NCBI RefSeq assembly: GCF_028595285.1
Contig: NZ_JAQQXQ010000005.1
Coordinates: forward strand, 186,001-250,000
Length of the DNA: 64,000 bases
Direction of reading: 5' to 3'
From: Erythrobacter fulvus
GTDB taxonomy: Bacteria; Pseudomonadota; Alphaproteobacteria; Sphingomonadales; Sphingomonadaceae
In this document: positions 25,498 through 33,684 of the stretch, piece by piece
Position numbering within the stretch: position 1 is the first letter of the stretch
Layout of the letters: each line of letters opens with the position of its first letter
Notes under the pieces: model-generated
Told to the model about the DNA's origin: nothing
The model's input: only the letters and a program-made list of their open reading frames with translations
Database searches by the model: none
Translations under genes and position numbers: made by a program

Positions 25498-27612
25498 ATG
25501 AATTCGCGTTACTTCCGGCGGTGCCTTGGCGCTGCCACCATGCTCGCGGCTGTTCCTGCCGCTGCCGAGCACAATCCTCCCTCCACCGATCCCGATGCGG
25601 TGCTGACCGATACGATCATTGTCACTGCACGGCGCGCCGAGGCGATCAGCGCCGACGGTATCGCGCCGCCGCAACAGATCGCGCTGCCTGCCGATGCGGC
25701 CGCAATCGCGGCGCGCGTGCCCGGGGGTGACCTGTTCGGCAACGGCGCGCTTTCGGGCCAGCTTTCCTATCGCGGGCTTGCGGGTGAACGGGTGCTGGGC
25801 CGCATCAACGGCCAGCGCTTTGCTACCGGCGGACCTAATGCGATGGACCCGCCGTTGCACTATGCCCCCGCGATCCTTGTCGACCGGATCGAGGTTGCGC
25901 GCGGCGTCGCTCCGGTCAGCTCCGGCCCGGCGCTGGCGGGTGCGGTCAATGCCGAGCTGGTGCAGGCGCAGTTCTCCGACAGCGAAAGCCTTGCGCCGCA
26001 ACTGCGCGCAGCCGCACAATATCGCAGCGTCGATGACAGCTATGCCCTGGGCGGTATGGCAGGACTCGCCAATGAGAACTGGCGGCTTGGCGTCATCGCC
26101 GCGCGTGAGGAGGGGCATGACTACGCATTCCCCGGCGGCACCGCAGTAGGCACCGCGTTCGAACGCAATCTCTATGGCTTCCACGCGGGTTTCCGCACCA
26201 GCCCGGGCGAACTGTTCGTCGAATATCGCCGCAGCGAGACCGACCCGACGGGCAACCCGCCCTTCGCGCTCGACATCGTCTATTTCGATACCGATTTCGT
26301 GCAGGGCGGCTTTCGCGGGGAGATTGCCGATGACGTGACGCTGAATGTCCGGATAGGCCATGTCGCGGTGCGGCACCTGATGGACAACCAGACCATCCGT
26401 CAGCCTGCCGCACCGGCGATGATGGCGCGCGCGACCTTTGCCGATGCCGATACCACCACGGCCGAAGCGTCGGTGAGGTTCGGCGGGGATGGGCGCTATC
26501 TCAAGATCGGCGGCGACGTGGAACTGACGGAGAAATTCGTCACCATCACCAACCCGTTCAATCCCGTCTTCTTCATCGAAAGCCAGCCCGATGCCCGTTC
26601 GGATCGTTACGGCGGCTTCGTGCAGTGGCGCGGCGGGCTGGGCGCGGTCCAGTTCGAGGCCGGCGCGCGGATCGACGATACCCGGCAGTCGGTCGGCGCG
26701 CCGCGTCTGGGTGCTGCGGTGCCGATGGGGCCGCGCGCTCTGGCAGCGGCCTTCATCGCCGCCAACCGAAAGGACGCGGACACCACACTGGATGTCGTCC
26801 TGCGCGGCTGGGCACCCCTCGGGGCCTTTACGCCGCGCATCACGCTGGCCCGCAAGGAGCGGGTGCCGAGCGTGCTCGAACGGTTCGGATGGCTCCCGAC
26901 CGAGGCGAGTTTCGGTCTGGCGGACGGCAATATCTACGTCGGCAATCCGGCGCTGAAACCCGAGACAGCATGGATTGCCGAGGCGGGATTCGACTATGAC
27001 GGTGACCGGCTGACGATCCGTCCGACGCTGTTCTACCGCCGCGTGGACGATTTCATCCAGGGCGTGCCCTTCGATGCGACTGTTGGCGTGATCGACAGCA
27101 CAGTGGAGATGGTCGCGAACATGAATGGCGATCCCACCCCGCTGCGCTTCGCCAACACCGATGCCGAGCTTTACGGAGCCGATCTCGACTTCAGCATCCG
27201 TCCGCTGGCGCGGGTGGAACTATTGGGCACGGCCAGCCTCGTGCGCGGACAGCGGCGCGATATGAGCGATGATCTCTACCGCGTTCCGCCCGTCAATCTG
27301 CGGCTCTCGGCGGTCTGGGCGAAGGAGAAGCTGTCGCTCGGCGCCGAACTCTTTGCCGCCGCTGCGCAGGACCGTGTGTCGGTGAGCAATGGCGAGCAGC
27401 CGAGCGAAAGCTTCGCCACGCTCGGCTTGTTCGCACGCTATGCGCTGGGCGAAGGGCTGGCGGTCGAGGTCGGGGTCGAGAACTTGCTGGACGAAAGCTA
27501 CGCTCCGCATCTCGCGGGTCGCAGCCGGGTCGGCGCGTCGGACGTGTCGGTGGGCGAACGCCTGCCAGGTGCGGGACGCGGCGGCTGGGTGCGGGTCACT
27601 GCGCGCTTCTGA
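25498..27612 (+). CDS. TonB-dependent receptor, copper-receptor-like
   Basis: Seen: 704 residues from ATG 25498, with CGGAG upstream. A signal peptide (ending VPAAAEH) is followed by a TonB box (DTIIVTARR), and a plug with LSYRGLAGERVLGRINGQRF and NAMDPPLHYAPAILVDRIEVARG. The barrel ends in ...GWVRVTARF. The MDPP segment resembles the copper receptor group (OprC/NosA), as does the DUF2946 neighbour. Known: these receptors bind or import copper across the outer membrane. Substrate assignment is by context and motif, so moderate. The frame is open to 25189, but that part overlaps the upstream gene and is not signal-like. Confidence 0.83.
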   Translation: MNSRYFRRCLGAATMLAAVPAAAEHNPPSTDPDAVLTDTIIVTARRAEAISADGIAPPQQIALPADAAAIAARVPGGDLFGNGALSGQLSYRGLAGERVLGRINGQRFATGGPNAMDPPLHYAPAILVDRIEVARGVAPVSSGPALAGAVNAELVQAQFSDSESLAPQLRAAAQYRSVDDSYALGGMAGLANENWRLGVIAAREEGHDYAFPGGTAVGTAFERNLYGFHAGFRTSPGELFVEYRRSETDPTGNPPFALDIVYFDTDFVQGGFRGEIADDVTLNVRIGHVAVRHLMDNQTIRQPAAPAMMARATFADADTTTAEASVRFGGDGRYLKIGGDVELTEKFVTITNPFNPVFFIESQPDARSDRYGGFVQWRGGLGAVQFEAGARIDDTRQSVGAPRLGAAVPMGPRALAAAFIAANRKDADTTLDVVLRGWAPLGAFTPRITLARKERVPSVLERFGWLPTEASFGLADGNIYVGNPALKPETAWIAEAGFDYDGDRLTIRPTLFYRRVDDFIQGVPFDATVGVIDSTVEMVANMNGDPTPLRFANTDAELYGADLDFSIRPLARVELLGTASLVRGQRRDMSDDLYRVPPVNLRLSAVWAKEKLSLGAELFAAAAQDRVSVSNGEQPSESFATLGLFARYALGEGLAVEVGVENLLDESYAPHLAGRSRVGASDVSVGERLPGAGRGGWVRVTARF

Positions 27613-27640
27613 ACGCACTGCGCTGGTCGGGGTCGGCGGG

Positions 27641-28813
27641 TCAGCCCCGCACGATCCCGGCCAGCGGCTTGGTGCTCCTGCCCGGGAACAGCCGCGCCAG
27701 CGTCGGCGCCGGGTCGAGCGCGAAATGTTCGGCCACCGCGCCCGCAAGCACGCTTTCGAGCGCGATGGTGGGCGCAAGGTCGCGGCCCTCATAGAGCTGG
27801 CCTGTGCCAAGCCCGGGCCAGTCAGCCACCACCCGCCCGCCGAGCACGCCGCCGCCCAGCACCATTGCCGCGCCGGCGGTGCCGTGATCGGTGCCATTGG
27901 TGCCGTTGAGCTGCGCGGTGCGGCCGAACTCGGTCGCCACCAGCACGATCGTGCTGTCCCATTCCTCACCCATGCCCGCCTTGTAGGCCGCCAGCATCGC
28001 GTCGAGCCCGCGCGCCTGCCGTGCGAAGGCACCGCGCTGGTTGGCGTGGGTGTCCCAGCCGTCCACCTCGATCATCGCGATCCGCGCGCCCCTTTCGCCC
28101 TGCATCAGCGAGGCGACCAACGCGCCATTGGCGCTGGCATCGCGCAGGTTCTGCAAACCGTCATCGCCCGCCATCGCGCGGGTTTCGAGCGCACGCGCCC
28201 ACAGGCCCGACAATTCGGCATCGCCTTCGTAAAGCGCCGCCACACGGGTCATGAAGTCCGCGCTCGCTTCGGGCAGGGCGGACGGCGCATAGCTCGACAC
28301 CGGCGCCGCCCCGCGCAGCGCCAGCGGCACGGCAGGCGCGACCGCGAGCGCACGCGGCGGCTCGCCCTTGTGCGCTTCGGCGAGCAGAGCCGTCAGCCGG
28401 TTGAGCCAGCCGTCTCTGGTCGCATAGGGCGCGGTGCCGCCTGTCTCCAGCAGGTTCTGCCCGTCGAAATGCGAGCGTTCGCGGTAAGCGGTGGCGGCTG
28501 CATGGACAAACAGCGCCTCGCCCGCCTGCGCGGCCTTGCCTGTTTCGACGAAAGCGGGGTGGAGCGCGAAGAAGCTGCCGATCCGCGGCGCGTTCTCGTA
28601 ATCGGCAAGACTGACCCCGCGTAGTGCCTCAAACCCGGGATCGCCGACAGGGGCGAGCATCGCCAAGCCGTCGGCCGCACCGCGCAACAGCACGAACAGG
28701 AGATTGCGCGTGCCGCTGCCCTGCGCCAGCGCGATGCGGGGCAGGGCAAGCCCGCTGGCGCCCATCGCAAGCGATCCCGCCAGAAGGGTACGACGATCGA
28801 GACGGGTGAGCAT
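27641..28813 (-). CDS. DUF1501 family Tat-exported protein
   Basis: Seen: 390 residues with a twin-arginine signal (LDRRTLLAGSLAMGASGLALP) and an alkaline-phosphatase-superfamily-like body: LLFVLLRGAADGL, the SHFDGQNLLETG block, and EFGRTAQLNGTNGTDHGTAGAAMVLGG near the end. Known: DUF1501 proteins are related to sulfatases and are encoded with DUF1800 proteins in many bacteria; no reaction is established. It lies 6 bases downstream of the DUF1800 gene on the same strand and so forms an operon. Probably periplasmic. Confidence 0.9.
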   Translation of the reverse strand: MLTRLDRRTLLAGSLAMGASGLALPRIALAQGSGTRNLLFVLLRGAADGLAMLAPVGDPGFEALRGVSLADYENAPRIGSFFALHPAFVETGKAAQAGEALFVHAAATAYRERSHFDGQNLLETGGTAPYATRDGWLNRLTALLAEAHKGEPPRALAVAPAVPLALRGAAPVSSYAPSALPEASADFMTRVAALYEGDAELSGLWARALETRAMAGDDGLQNLRDASANGALVASLMQGERGARIAMIEVDGWDTHANQRGAFARQARGLDAMLAAYKAGMGEEWDSTIVLVATEFGRTAQLNGTNGTDHGTAGAAMVLGGGVLGGRVVADWPGLGTGQLYEGRDLAPTIALESVLAGAVAEHFALDPAPTLARLFPGRSTKPLAGIVRG

Positions 28814-28819
28814 GTCGGC

Positions 28820-30286
28820 TTACCTCCGCATCATTTCAGGGGCGACGAGCAGCAGCGCCAGCGCCTGCCGTCCGCTTTCGGCGCGCTTCAGCATGGTGCG
28901 TGTGGTATGGCTTAGGGCATCGGGAAAGGCGGCTTCGGCGCGGGCCAGCACGTCGTCAGCCGGTGCGCCCTGCGCCATCCGCTCTGCCAGTTCGGCGCGC
29001 CGCAGCAGCACGTCGGGCGCGGCCCAGCTGGCGGCCAGATCATCGTAACCGGCAGGCGAGGGCGCGCGCCACGGCGACTGGCCAAGCTCGTTCAGCACCC
29101 GCGCAATGCGTTGCGGCGGAAGCGCGTCGATGCCCGAAAGCCGCGCGGCGGCGATGAACCATTCAAACGGGGCACGGAACTTGACCGGGCCGCATACCCA
29201 CACCTCGGGCGCCGCGATCAATGTGCGGGTGAGGCTGGCAAGATCGCCGCCGGTCTTCAGGAATTCGGCCTCCAGCCGCGCGGCGAGGCTGGCGGGCGGA
29301 TCGTCTCCGGCAAAATGGCGCGCGAGCTTGGTGGCGATGTGGCGCGCTGTGGCGGGATGCGCGGCAAGATCGTCGAGAATGGCCATGGCCTGTTCGGGGC
29401 CGCCGGCGCCGTAACGCCGCCCGAGGATGGTGCGCGCCCCCGGTTCGTGGGCCAGCGCGACGAAGGCCGCACCGCCCGGCTGATCCTCGGCAAAGCGTCC
29501 CACCCGCCCGACCCCCGGCACCGTCCACCCCGTCAAAGCACGGGCGAATTCGGTCACGTCAGCCTGCGAATAGCCCCCGTCCACACCGAGCGTGTGCAGT
29601 TCGAGGATCTCGCGCGCCAGGTTCTCGTTCAGGCCGCGCGGGCCCTGCGCATTGGCGCGCCGTCCGCGTCGCTGTCCGGCGGTCGATCCCGGGCCGATCG
29701 ACTGGAACTGGTCGAGATAGAGCAGCATCGCGGGATGCAGCACCGCAGCCTTGAGCAGGTCGACAAAGCGTCCCAGCACGTGCGGACGGATCGCGCCGAA
29801 TTCGTGCGGGCCGACTTCGAACTGGGTCCCCGGCTTGCCAACAGAAACGCTAAAATGGTTGCTCCAGAAATGCACCAACCGTTCCACCATCGGGGCAGGG
29901 CTTGCGACTGCGACGTTCACGCGCACTGCCAGATCGTCCACCACCACGCGGCGCGCTTCGAGCAATTTCGTGCGATATTCGGGAGGCAGTCCGGCGAGCG
30001 CGGCAGCGCGCGGATTCTCTGGTGCCATTTCGCTCATCGGGCCGGTCATTGCGGCTTCGGCCATGCCCGTTTCGCCGGCCTGCTGCATCCTTTCGCGCAG
30101 GCTGCGCAGCAATTGCAGCATCTCGCCGGTCTTGCCGCGGGTGGCGGCGCGCGCGGCGATCACGGCAGGGGCAGGGTCGAAGGCATCGAGCTGGCGCAAC
30201 AGGTAGCGCGCCGGATCATCCGGCACCCGCTCCCCGCGCGCCAGGCCATAACCGAAGCGGTTGAGGGCAATGCTCGCCGCGCTCAT
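28820..30286 (-). CDS. DUF1800 family protein
   Basis: Seen: 488 residues from ATG at 30284-30286 (MSAASIALNRFGYGLA, the usual DUF1800 opening). Typical blocks are LVHFWSNHFSVS, NENLAREILELHTLGVDGGYSQADV, ALTGWT, and the C-terminal FAPDVL-like segment AAPDVLLRRAELAERMA. Known: DUF1800 and DUF1501 occur as a gene pair across Proteobacteria, Planctomycetes and others, but the activity is unknown. The frame extends 33 residues upstream without similarity. It is the first gene of the pair. Confidence 0.88.
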   Translation of the reverse strand: MSAASIALNRFGYGLARGERVPDDPARYLLRQLDAFDPAPAVIAARAATRGKTGEMLQLLRSLRERMQQAGETGMAEAAMTGPMSEMAPENPRAAALAGLPPEYRTKLLEARRVVVDDLAVRVNVAVASPAPMVERLVHFWSNHFSVSVGKPGTQFEVGPHEFGAIRPHVLGRFVDLLKAAVLHPAMLLYLDQFQSIGPGSTAGQRRGRRANAQGPRGLNENLAREILELHTLGVDGGYSQADVTEFARALTGWTVPGVGRVGRFAEDQPGGAAFVALAHEPGARTILGRRYGAGGPEQAMAILDDLAAHPATARHIATKLARHFAGDDPPASLAARLEAEFLKTGGDLASLTRTLIAAPEVWVCGPVKFRAPFEWFIAAARLSGIDALPPQRIARVLNELGQSPWRAPSPAGYDDLAASWAAPDVLLRRAELAERMAQGAPADDVLARAEAAFPDALSHTTRTMLKRAESGRQALALLLVAPEMMRR

Positions 30287-30414
30287 TTCCAGACCTTGGC
30301 TGAGGGTGTCGGTCGCATGGCTTTCCCTTTCCCGGCAGGCCCGATGCCCGCCAGCCTCTGCCTGATCAACGCCGCCGTCCGCCATTCCCTTCGCGCAGGT
30401 CTGCCGATTTTTGT

Positions 30415-32373
30415 TCAGGGTTCGACGATGGGAAAGCCCTGCGGCATCGGATCGAGCGCGTCGATCAGCAACTGGAGCGCAGCCGGATCGCCTTCTACCT
30501 GAAGTCCTCCGGCCTGCATCATCGCCACCGGCTGTTTCAGGAACAGCAGCGCCAGCATCATCAGCCGGGGGCCACGGATAGTGACGTCGGCGGTCTGCGG
30601 CAGCGCTCCGACGCGCCCGATCATCACGCGTCCGTTGGCTTCGATCATTGCCTGCTCGTCCCGGTCGGTCAGCGCGATGCCGACCGTCAGCTTTCTGTCG
30701 CCGAAGCGTTCCGGAGCGAAGCGGGTGGCGGCGCTGTCGAGCAGTTCCTGCGTTGCCACTGCGGCGATCAGATCGGTGCTTTGGGCTGCGGGCCGGCGGG
30801 CGCTTTCGCCGCGCAGATCGGCCGCCGCGGCCAGGAACTGGTTACGCCAGATCGCGCTTTCGGACTGGTAGCCCTGCTGCTGGTAACTTTCCGCCAGCAG
30901 CGCGCGCGCCGCCTGATTGTCGGGCGTCGCAAAGACGAGGTTCTGCAGCAGGTCCGACGACCAGCGATAATCACCCGCCGCCATCGCATTGCGAGCCAGT
31001 GCCAGCACCCGGTCCGCGCCGCCCATCGCATCCACCATCTTCGTGGCCCGCTCCACCGGCGGGTGCGGATTGAGGTTGGCAGGCACGGCATCGTACCAGC
31101 CCAGATAGAACTGATAGATCGCCTTGGCGTTGTGGCTGTAGGTGCCGTAATAGCCGTGGGTCGCCCATTCCTGCCCAAGGTCTTCGGGCAGGCTCACTTC
31201 TTCGGCGATTTCGGCCATGGTCTCGCCGCGGTTCATCCGGCGCACCGTCTGATCGTGCAGATAGCGGTAATTGTCGCGCTGTGCTTCAAGCCACCCTGTC
31301 CCCTCGGCGCGCCCGAACACGGGCCAGCAGTGGCTGGAGATCACGGTGTCGCTTTGCGGGCCGTAGCGGGTGGCCGCCTCGTCCAGATAATGCGCCCATG
31401 CCCGTGCATCGCGCACCTTGGCCCCGCGCGGGGTGAGGATGTTGTGCATGGTGCAGGTGGCGATTTCGGCGGCGAGAAAGGTCTTTTCGGGCGCGATAAA
31501 GACGTTGAACTCTGCCGGAGCCTCCGAGCCGGAGACGATCTGGAATTCAAGCGCCACGCCATCGACCACGCGCGTCTCGCCGGTCGCAGCGATGCTGGCA
31601 TTGGGCGCGACGAGCGACAATGTGCCGCCCGAAACCGCCATGCCGATGCCGCTGCCCATCTGTCCCTGCGGCCCGGGCGCCATGCCGGTGCCGAACTGGT
31701 AGGCCGCGCGCCGCAGCATCGCACCGCCGGCCATGATGTTTTCCGACGTCGCTTCTTCCATGAAGCCGTGGGGGGCGATCACCGCGACATTGCCCGATGC
31801 GGCATCGGCCGGATCGATCACGCCGCGCACGCCGCCGAAATGATCGGCATGGCTGTGCGAATAAATGACGGCGCTGACCGGACGTTCACCTAGCGTCTGA
31901 TTGACCAGCGTCATGGCCGCCTTGGCTGTCTCCACGCTGGTGAGCGGGTCGATCACGATCCAGCCGGTCTGGCCGCGGATGATGGTCATGTTCGACAGAT
32001 CGAACCCGCGCACCTGCCAGACATTGTCGGTGACCTGATACAACCCGTGATGCTTCAGATAGCGCATGTGCCGCCACAGGCTGGGGTGGACGCTGGCGGG
32101 CGCGGGGCCGTCGACGAAGGCATAGGCGTCGAGGTTCCACACCGGCTCGCCCTTGGCATTGCGGATGACGGGATCGGCCAGGGTGGCAAGGAAGCCGCGG
32201 GTCGAAAAGTCCGCATCGCGCGTGCCATCGGGCGGCAGCGTGGCAGCCGCGCGTTGCTGTGCGCTAATGGTTGCCCCCGATGCCGGTGTGCCGGTTTGCG
32301 CGTCCTGCGCCGCCGCGCCGCCTGCCGCCAGCAATGCCAGCGCGGCGATTGCGCCGCGTGCCTTGATCGTCAT
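30415..32373 (-). CDS. MBL-fold alkylsulfatase (SdsA1/BDS1-like), secreted
   Basis: Seen: 652 residues from ATG at 32371-32373 with GGGAGAGA upstream. A signal peptide (ALALLAAGGAAAQ) is followed by a metallo-beta-lactamase domain with SHSHADHFGG (HxHxDH) and later zinc ligands (AEIATCTMHN, SSHCWPVFG). The middle dimerisation helices (YYGTYSHNAKAIYQFYLGWYDA) and a C-terminal SCP2-like domain complete the three-domain layout of SdsA1-type enzymes. Known: these hydrolyse primary alkyl sulfates such as dodecyl sulfate in the periplasm. Full length suggests an active enzyme. It is transcribed as a single gene between tRNA-Gln and the DUF1800 gene. Confidence 0.9.
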   Translation of the reverse strand: MTIKARGAIAALALLAAGGAAAQDAQTGTPASGATISAQQRAAATLPPDGTRDADFSTRGFLATLADPVIRNAKGEPVWNLDAYAFVDGPAPASVHPSLWRHMRYLKHHGLYQVTDNVWQVRGFDLSNMTIIRGQTGWIVIDPLTSVETAKAAMTLVNQTLGERPVSAVIYSHSHADHFGGVRGVIDPADAASGNVAVIAPHGFMEEATSENIMAGGAMLRRAAYQFGTGMAPGPQGQMGSGIGMAVSGGTLSLVAPNASIAATGETRVVDGVALEFQIVSGSEAPAEFNVFIAPEKTFLAAEIATCTMHNILTPRGAKVRDARAWAHYLDEAATRYGPQSDTVISSHCWPVFGRAEGTGWLEAQRDNYRYLHDQTVRRMNRGETMAEIAEEVSLPEDLGQEWATHGYYGTYSHNAKAIYQFYLGWYDAVPANLNPHPPVERATKMVDAMGGADRVLALARNAMAAGDYRWSSDLLQNLVFATPDNQAARALLAESYQQQGYQSESAIWRNQFLAAAADLRGESARRPAAQSTDLIAAVATQELLDSAATRFAPERFGDRKLTVGIALTDRDEQAMIEANGRVMIGRVGALPQTADVTIRGPRLMMLALLFLKQPVAMMQAGGLQVEGDPAALQLLIDALDPMPQGFPIVEP

Positions 32374-32482
32374 GTCTCTCTCCCTCTCGATCCCCGCGCG
32401 GTGATGCCCGCGCAAGGCACGCGATTCAAGCCGTGTCTGGCCTGCGCCAGACGAACCGGAAATTTGTGATGAAGGGAGGGAA

Positions 32483-32557
32483 TGGCTGGGGCGGAAGGAT
32501 TCGAACCTTCGCATGGCGGTACCAAAAACCGCTGCCTTACCGCTTGGCTACGCCCCA
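32483..32557 (-). tRNA. tRNA-Gln (anticodon UUG)
   Basis: Seen on the minus strand: a 75-nt cloverleaf with acceptor TGGGGCG/CGCCCCA, D arm AGCCAAGCGGTAAGGC, anticodon stem GCGGT/ACCGC closing the loop TTTTGGT (anticodon TTG), T arm GAAGG-TTCGAAT-CCTTC, discriminator G and an encoded CCA end at 32483-32485. Decodes CAA and, by wobble, CAG. Confidence 0.97.
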
Positions 32558-32569
32558 GCAGAGGCGCGC

Positions 32570-32597
32570 TCTATAGCGTGTGATTTCGCGTTGTGAA
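32570..32597 (-). promoter_or_regulatory. Promoter of tRNA-Gln
   Basis: Seen on the minus strand: a -10-like TATAGA (32575-32570) 12 bases before the tRNA 5' end and a -35-like TTCACA (32597-32592), with a 16-base spacer. Position and spacing fit a sigma-70-type stable RNA promoter. Confidence 0.6.
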
Positions 32598-32634
32598 GGG
32601 GGACAAAGCAGCTGTCTGCCCCCCTTTTTCGTGT

Positions 32635-33501
32635 TCAGAATGTCCAGTCGAGGTTCTTGCCCGCGAAATCGGCCGCCGAATGGCGTTCGCGCAGCTGGGT
32701 ATCTTCCTCGCCCCAGGTCTTGTTGACGATCCGCCCGCGCTTCACCCCCGGCCTCGCGGCGATCTCGCGCGCCCAGCGTGCGACGTTTTCGTATTCGTCG
32801 ATGCTCAGGAAGGTTTTTGCATCATTGTAGATCTGTCCGGCGACGAAGGGTGCCAGCCACGGCCAGTTGGCGATATCGGCGATGGTATATTCGTCCCCGC
32901 CGAGGAACCGGCTCTCCGCCAGCCGCCGGTCTGCGACGTCGAAGATGCGCTTTGCTTCCATCGCATAGCGGTTGATCGGATATTCGTATTTCTCCGGCGC
33001 ATAGGCGTAGAAATGGCCGAAGCCGCCGCCGATGAAGGGGCCGGTGCCGACCTGCCAGAACACCCAGCTCAGCACCTCGGCGCGCTTTGCGGGATCGGCG
33101 GGCAGGAACGCGCCGAACTTTTCCGCCAGATGGACAAGGATCGCGCCGCTTTCGAACACGCGGAACGGCGCAGGGCCGCTCTTGTCGATCAGCGCGGGGA
33201 TCTTCGAATTGGGATTGGCCGCGACGAAGCCGCTGGTGAACTGATCGCCTTCGCCGATATTGACGGTGAAGGCGTCATATTCCGCGCCCGCGTGCCCGGC
33301 TTCGAGCAGCTCTTCCAGCATCACCGTCACCTTCACCCCGTTGGGCGTGGCGAGCGAATAGAGCTGGAAGGGATTGTCGCCCTCGGGCAGCGCTTTCTCG
33401 CTGCGGGCGCCCGCAGTGGGACGGTTGATTCCGGCAAAGCGGCCGCCGGAGACGGTTTCGGGGTTCCAGACCTTGGGCGGGACATAGGTGGGGTCGGCCA
33501 T
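32635..33501 (-). CDS. yghU: Glutathione S-transferase family, YghU-type disulfide-bond oxidoreductase
   Basis: Seen: 288 residues from ATG at 33499-33501, with AGGAG upstream. The opening YVPPKVWNPE, then INRPTAGAR, NPFQLYSLATPNGVKVTVMLEELLEAG and NPNSKIPALIDKSG, are strong marks of the YghU/Ure2p-like Nu-class. The C-terminal helical domain has YTIADIANWPWLAPF. Known: YghU binds two glutathione molecules and reduces disulfides and peroxides in the cytosol. A longer in-frame start at 33573 lacks conservation. It is divergent from NAD synthetase and transcribed alone. Confidence 0.92.
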   Translation of the reverse strand: MADPTYVPPKVWNPETVSGGRFAGINRPTAGARSEKALPEGDNPFQLYSLATPNGVKVTVMLEELLEAGHAGAEYDAFTVNIGEGDQFTSGFVAANPNSKIPALIDKSGPAPFRVFESGAILVHLAEKFGAFLPADPAKRAEVLSWVFWQVGTGPFIGGGFGHFYAYAPEKYEYPINRYAMEAKRIFDVADRRLAESRFLGGDEYTIADIANWPWLAPFVAGQIYNDAKTFLSIDEYENVARWAREIAARPGVKRGRIVNKTWGEEDTQLRERHSAADFAGKNLDWTF

Positions 33502-33684
33502 GACATGCGGCTCCTGTTGACTGTGAAAGAACACTTGGAGGCTGGTTCGCCGCTGCGCAAGCACAGGTGACAATCGAATGGCTTGGCCCGCGCAAAGCAG
33601 GTCTTTTGCGGGGCGATGCTAGGAACCGAAAGGATTACCCGCTAGAGCCTGTAGGCCAAGGCATCAGGAAGCGCGTGAAGCATC

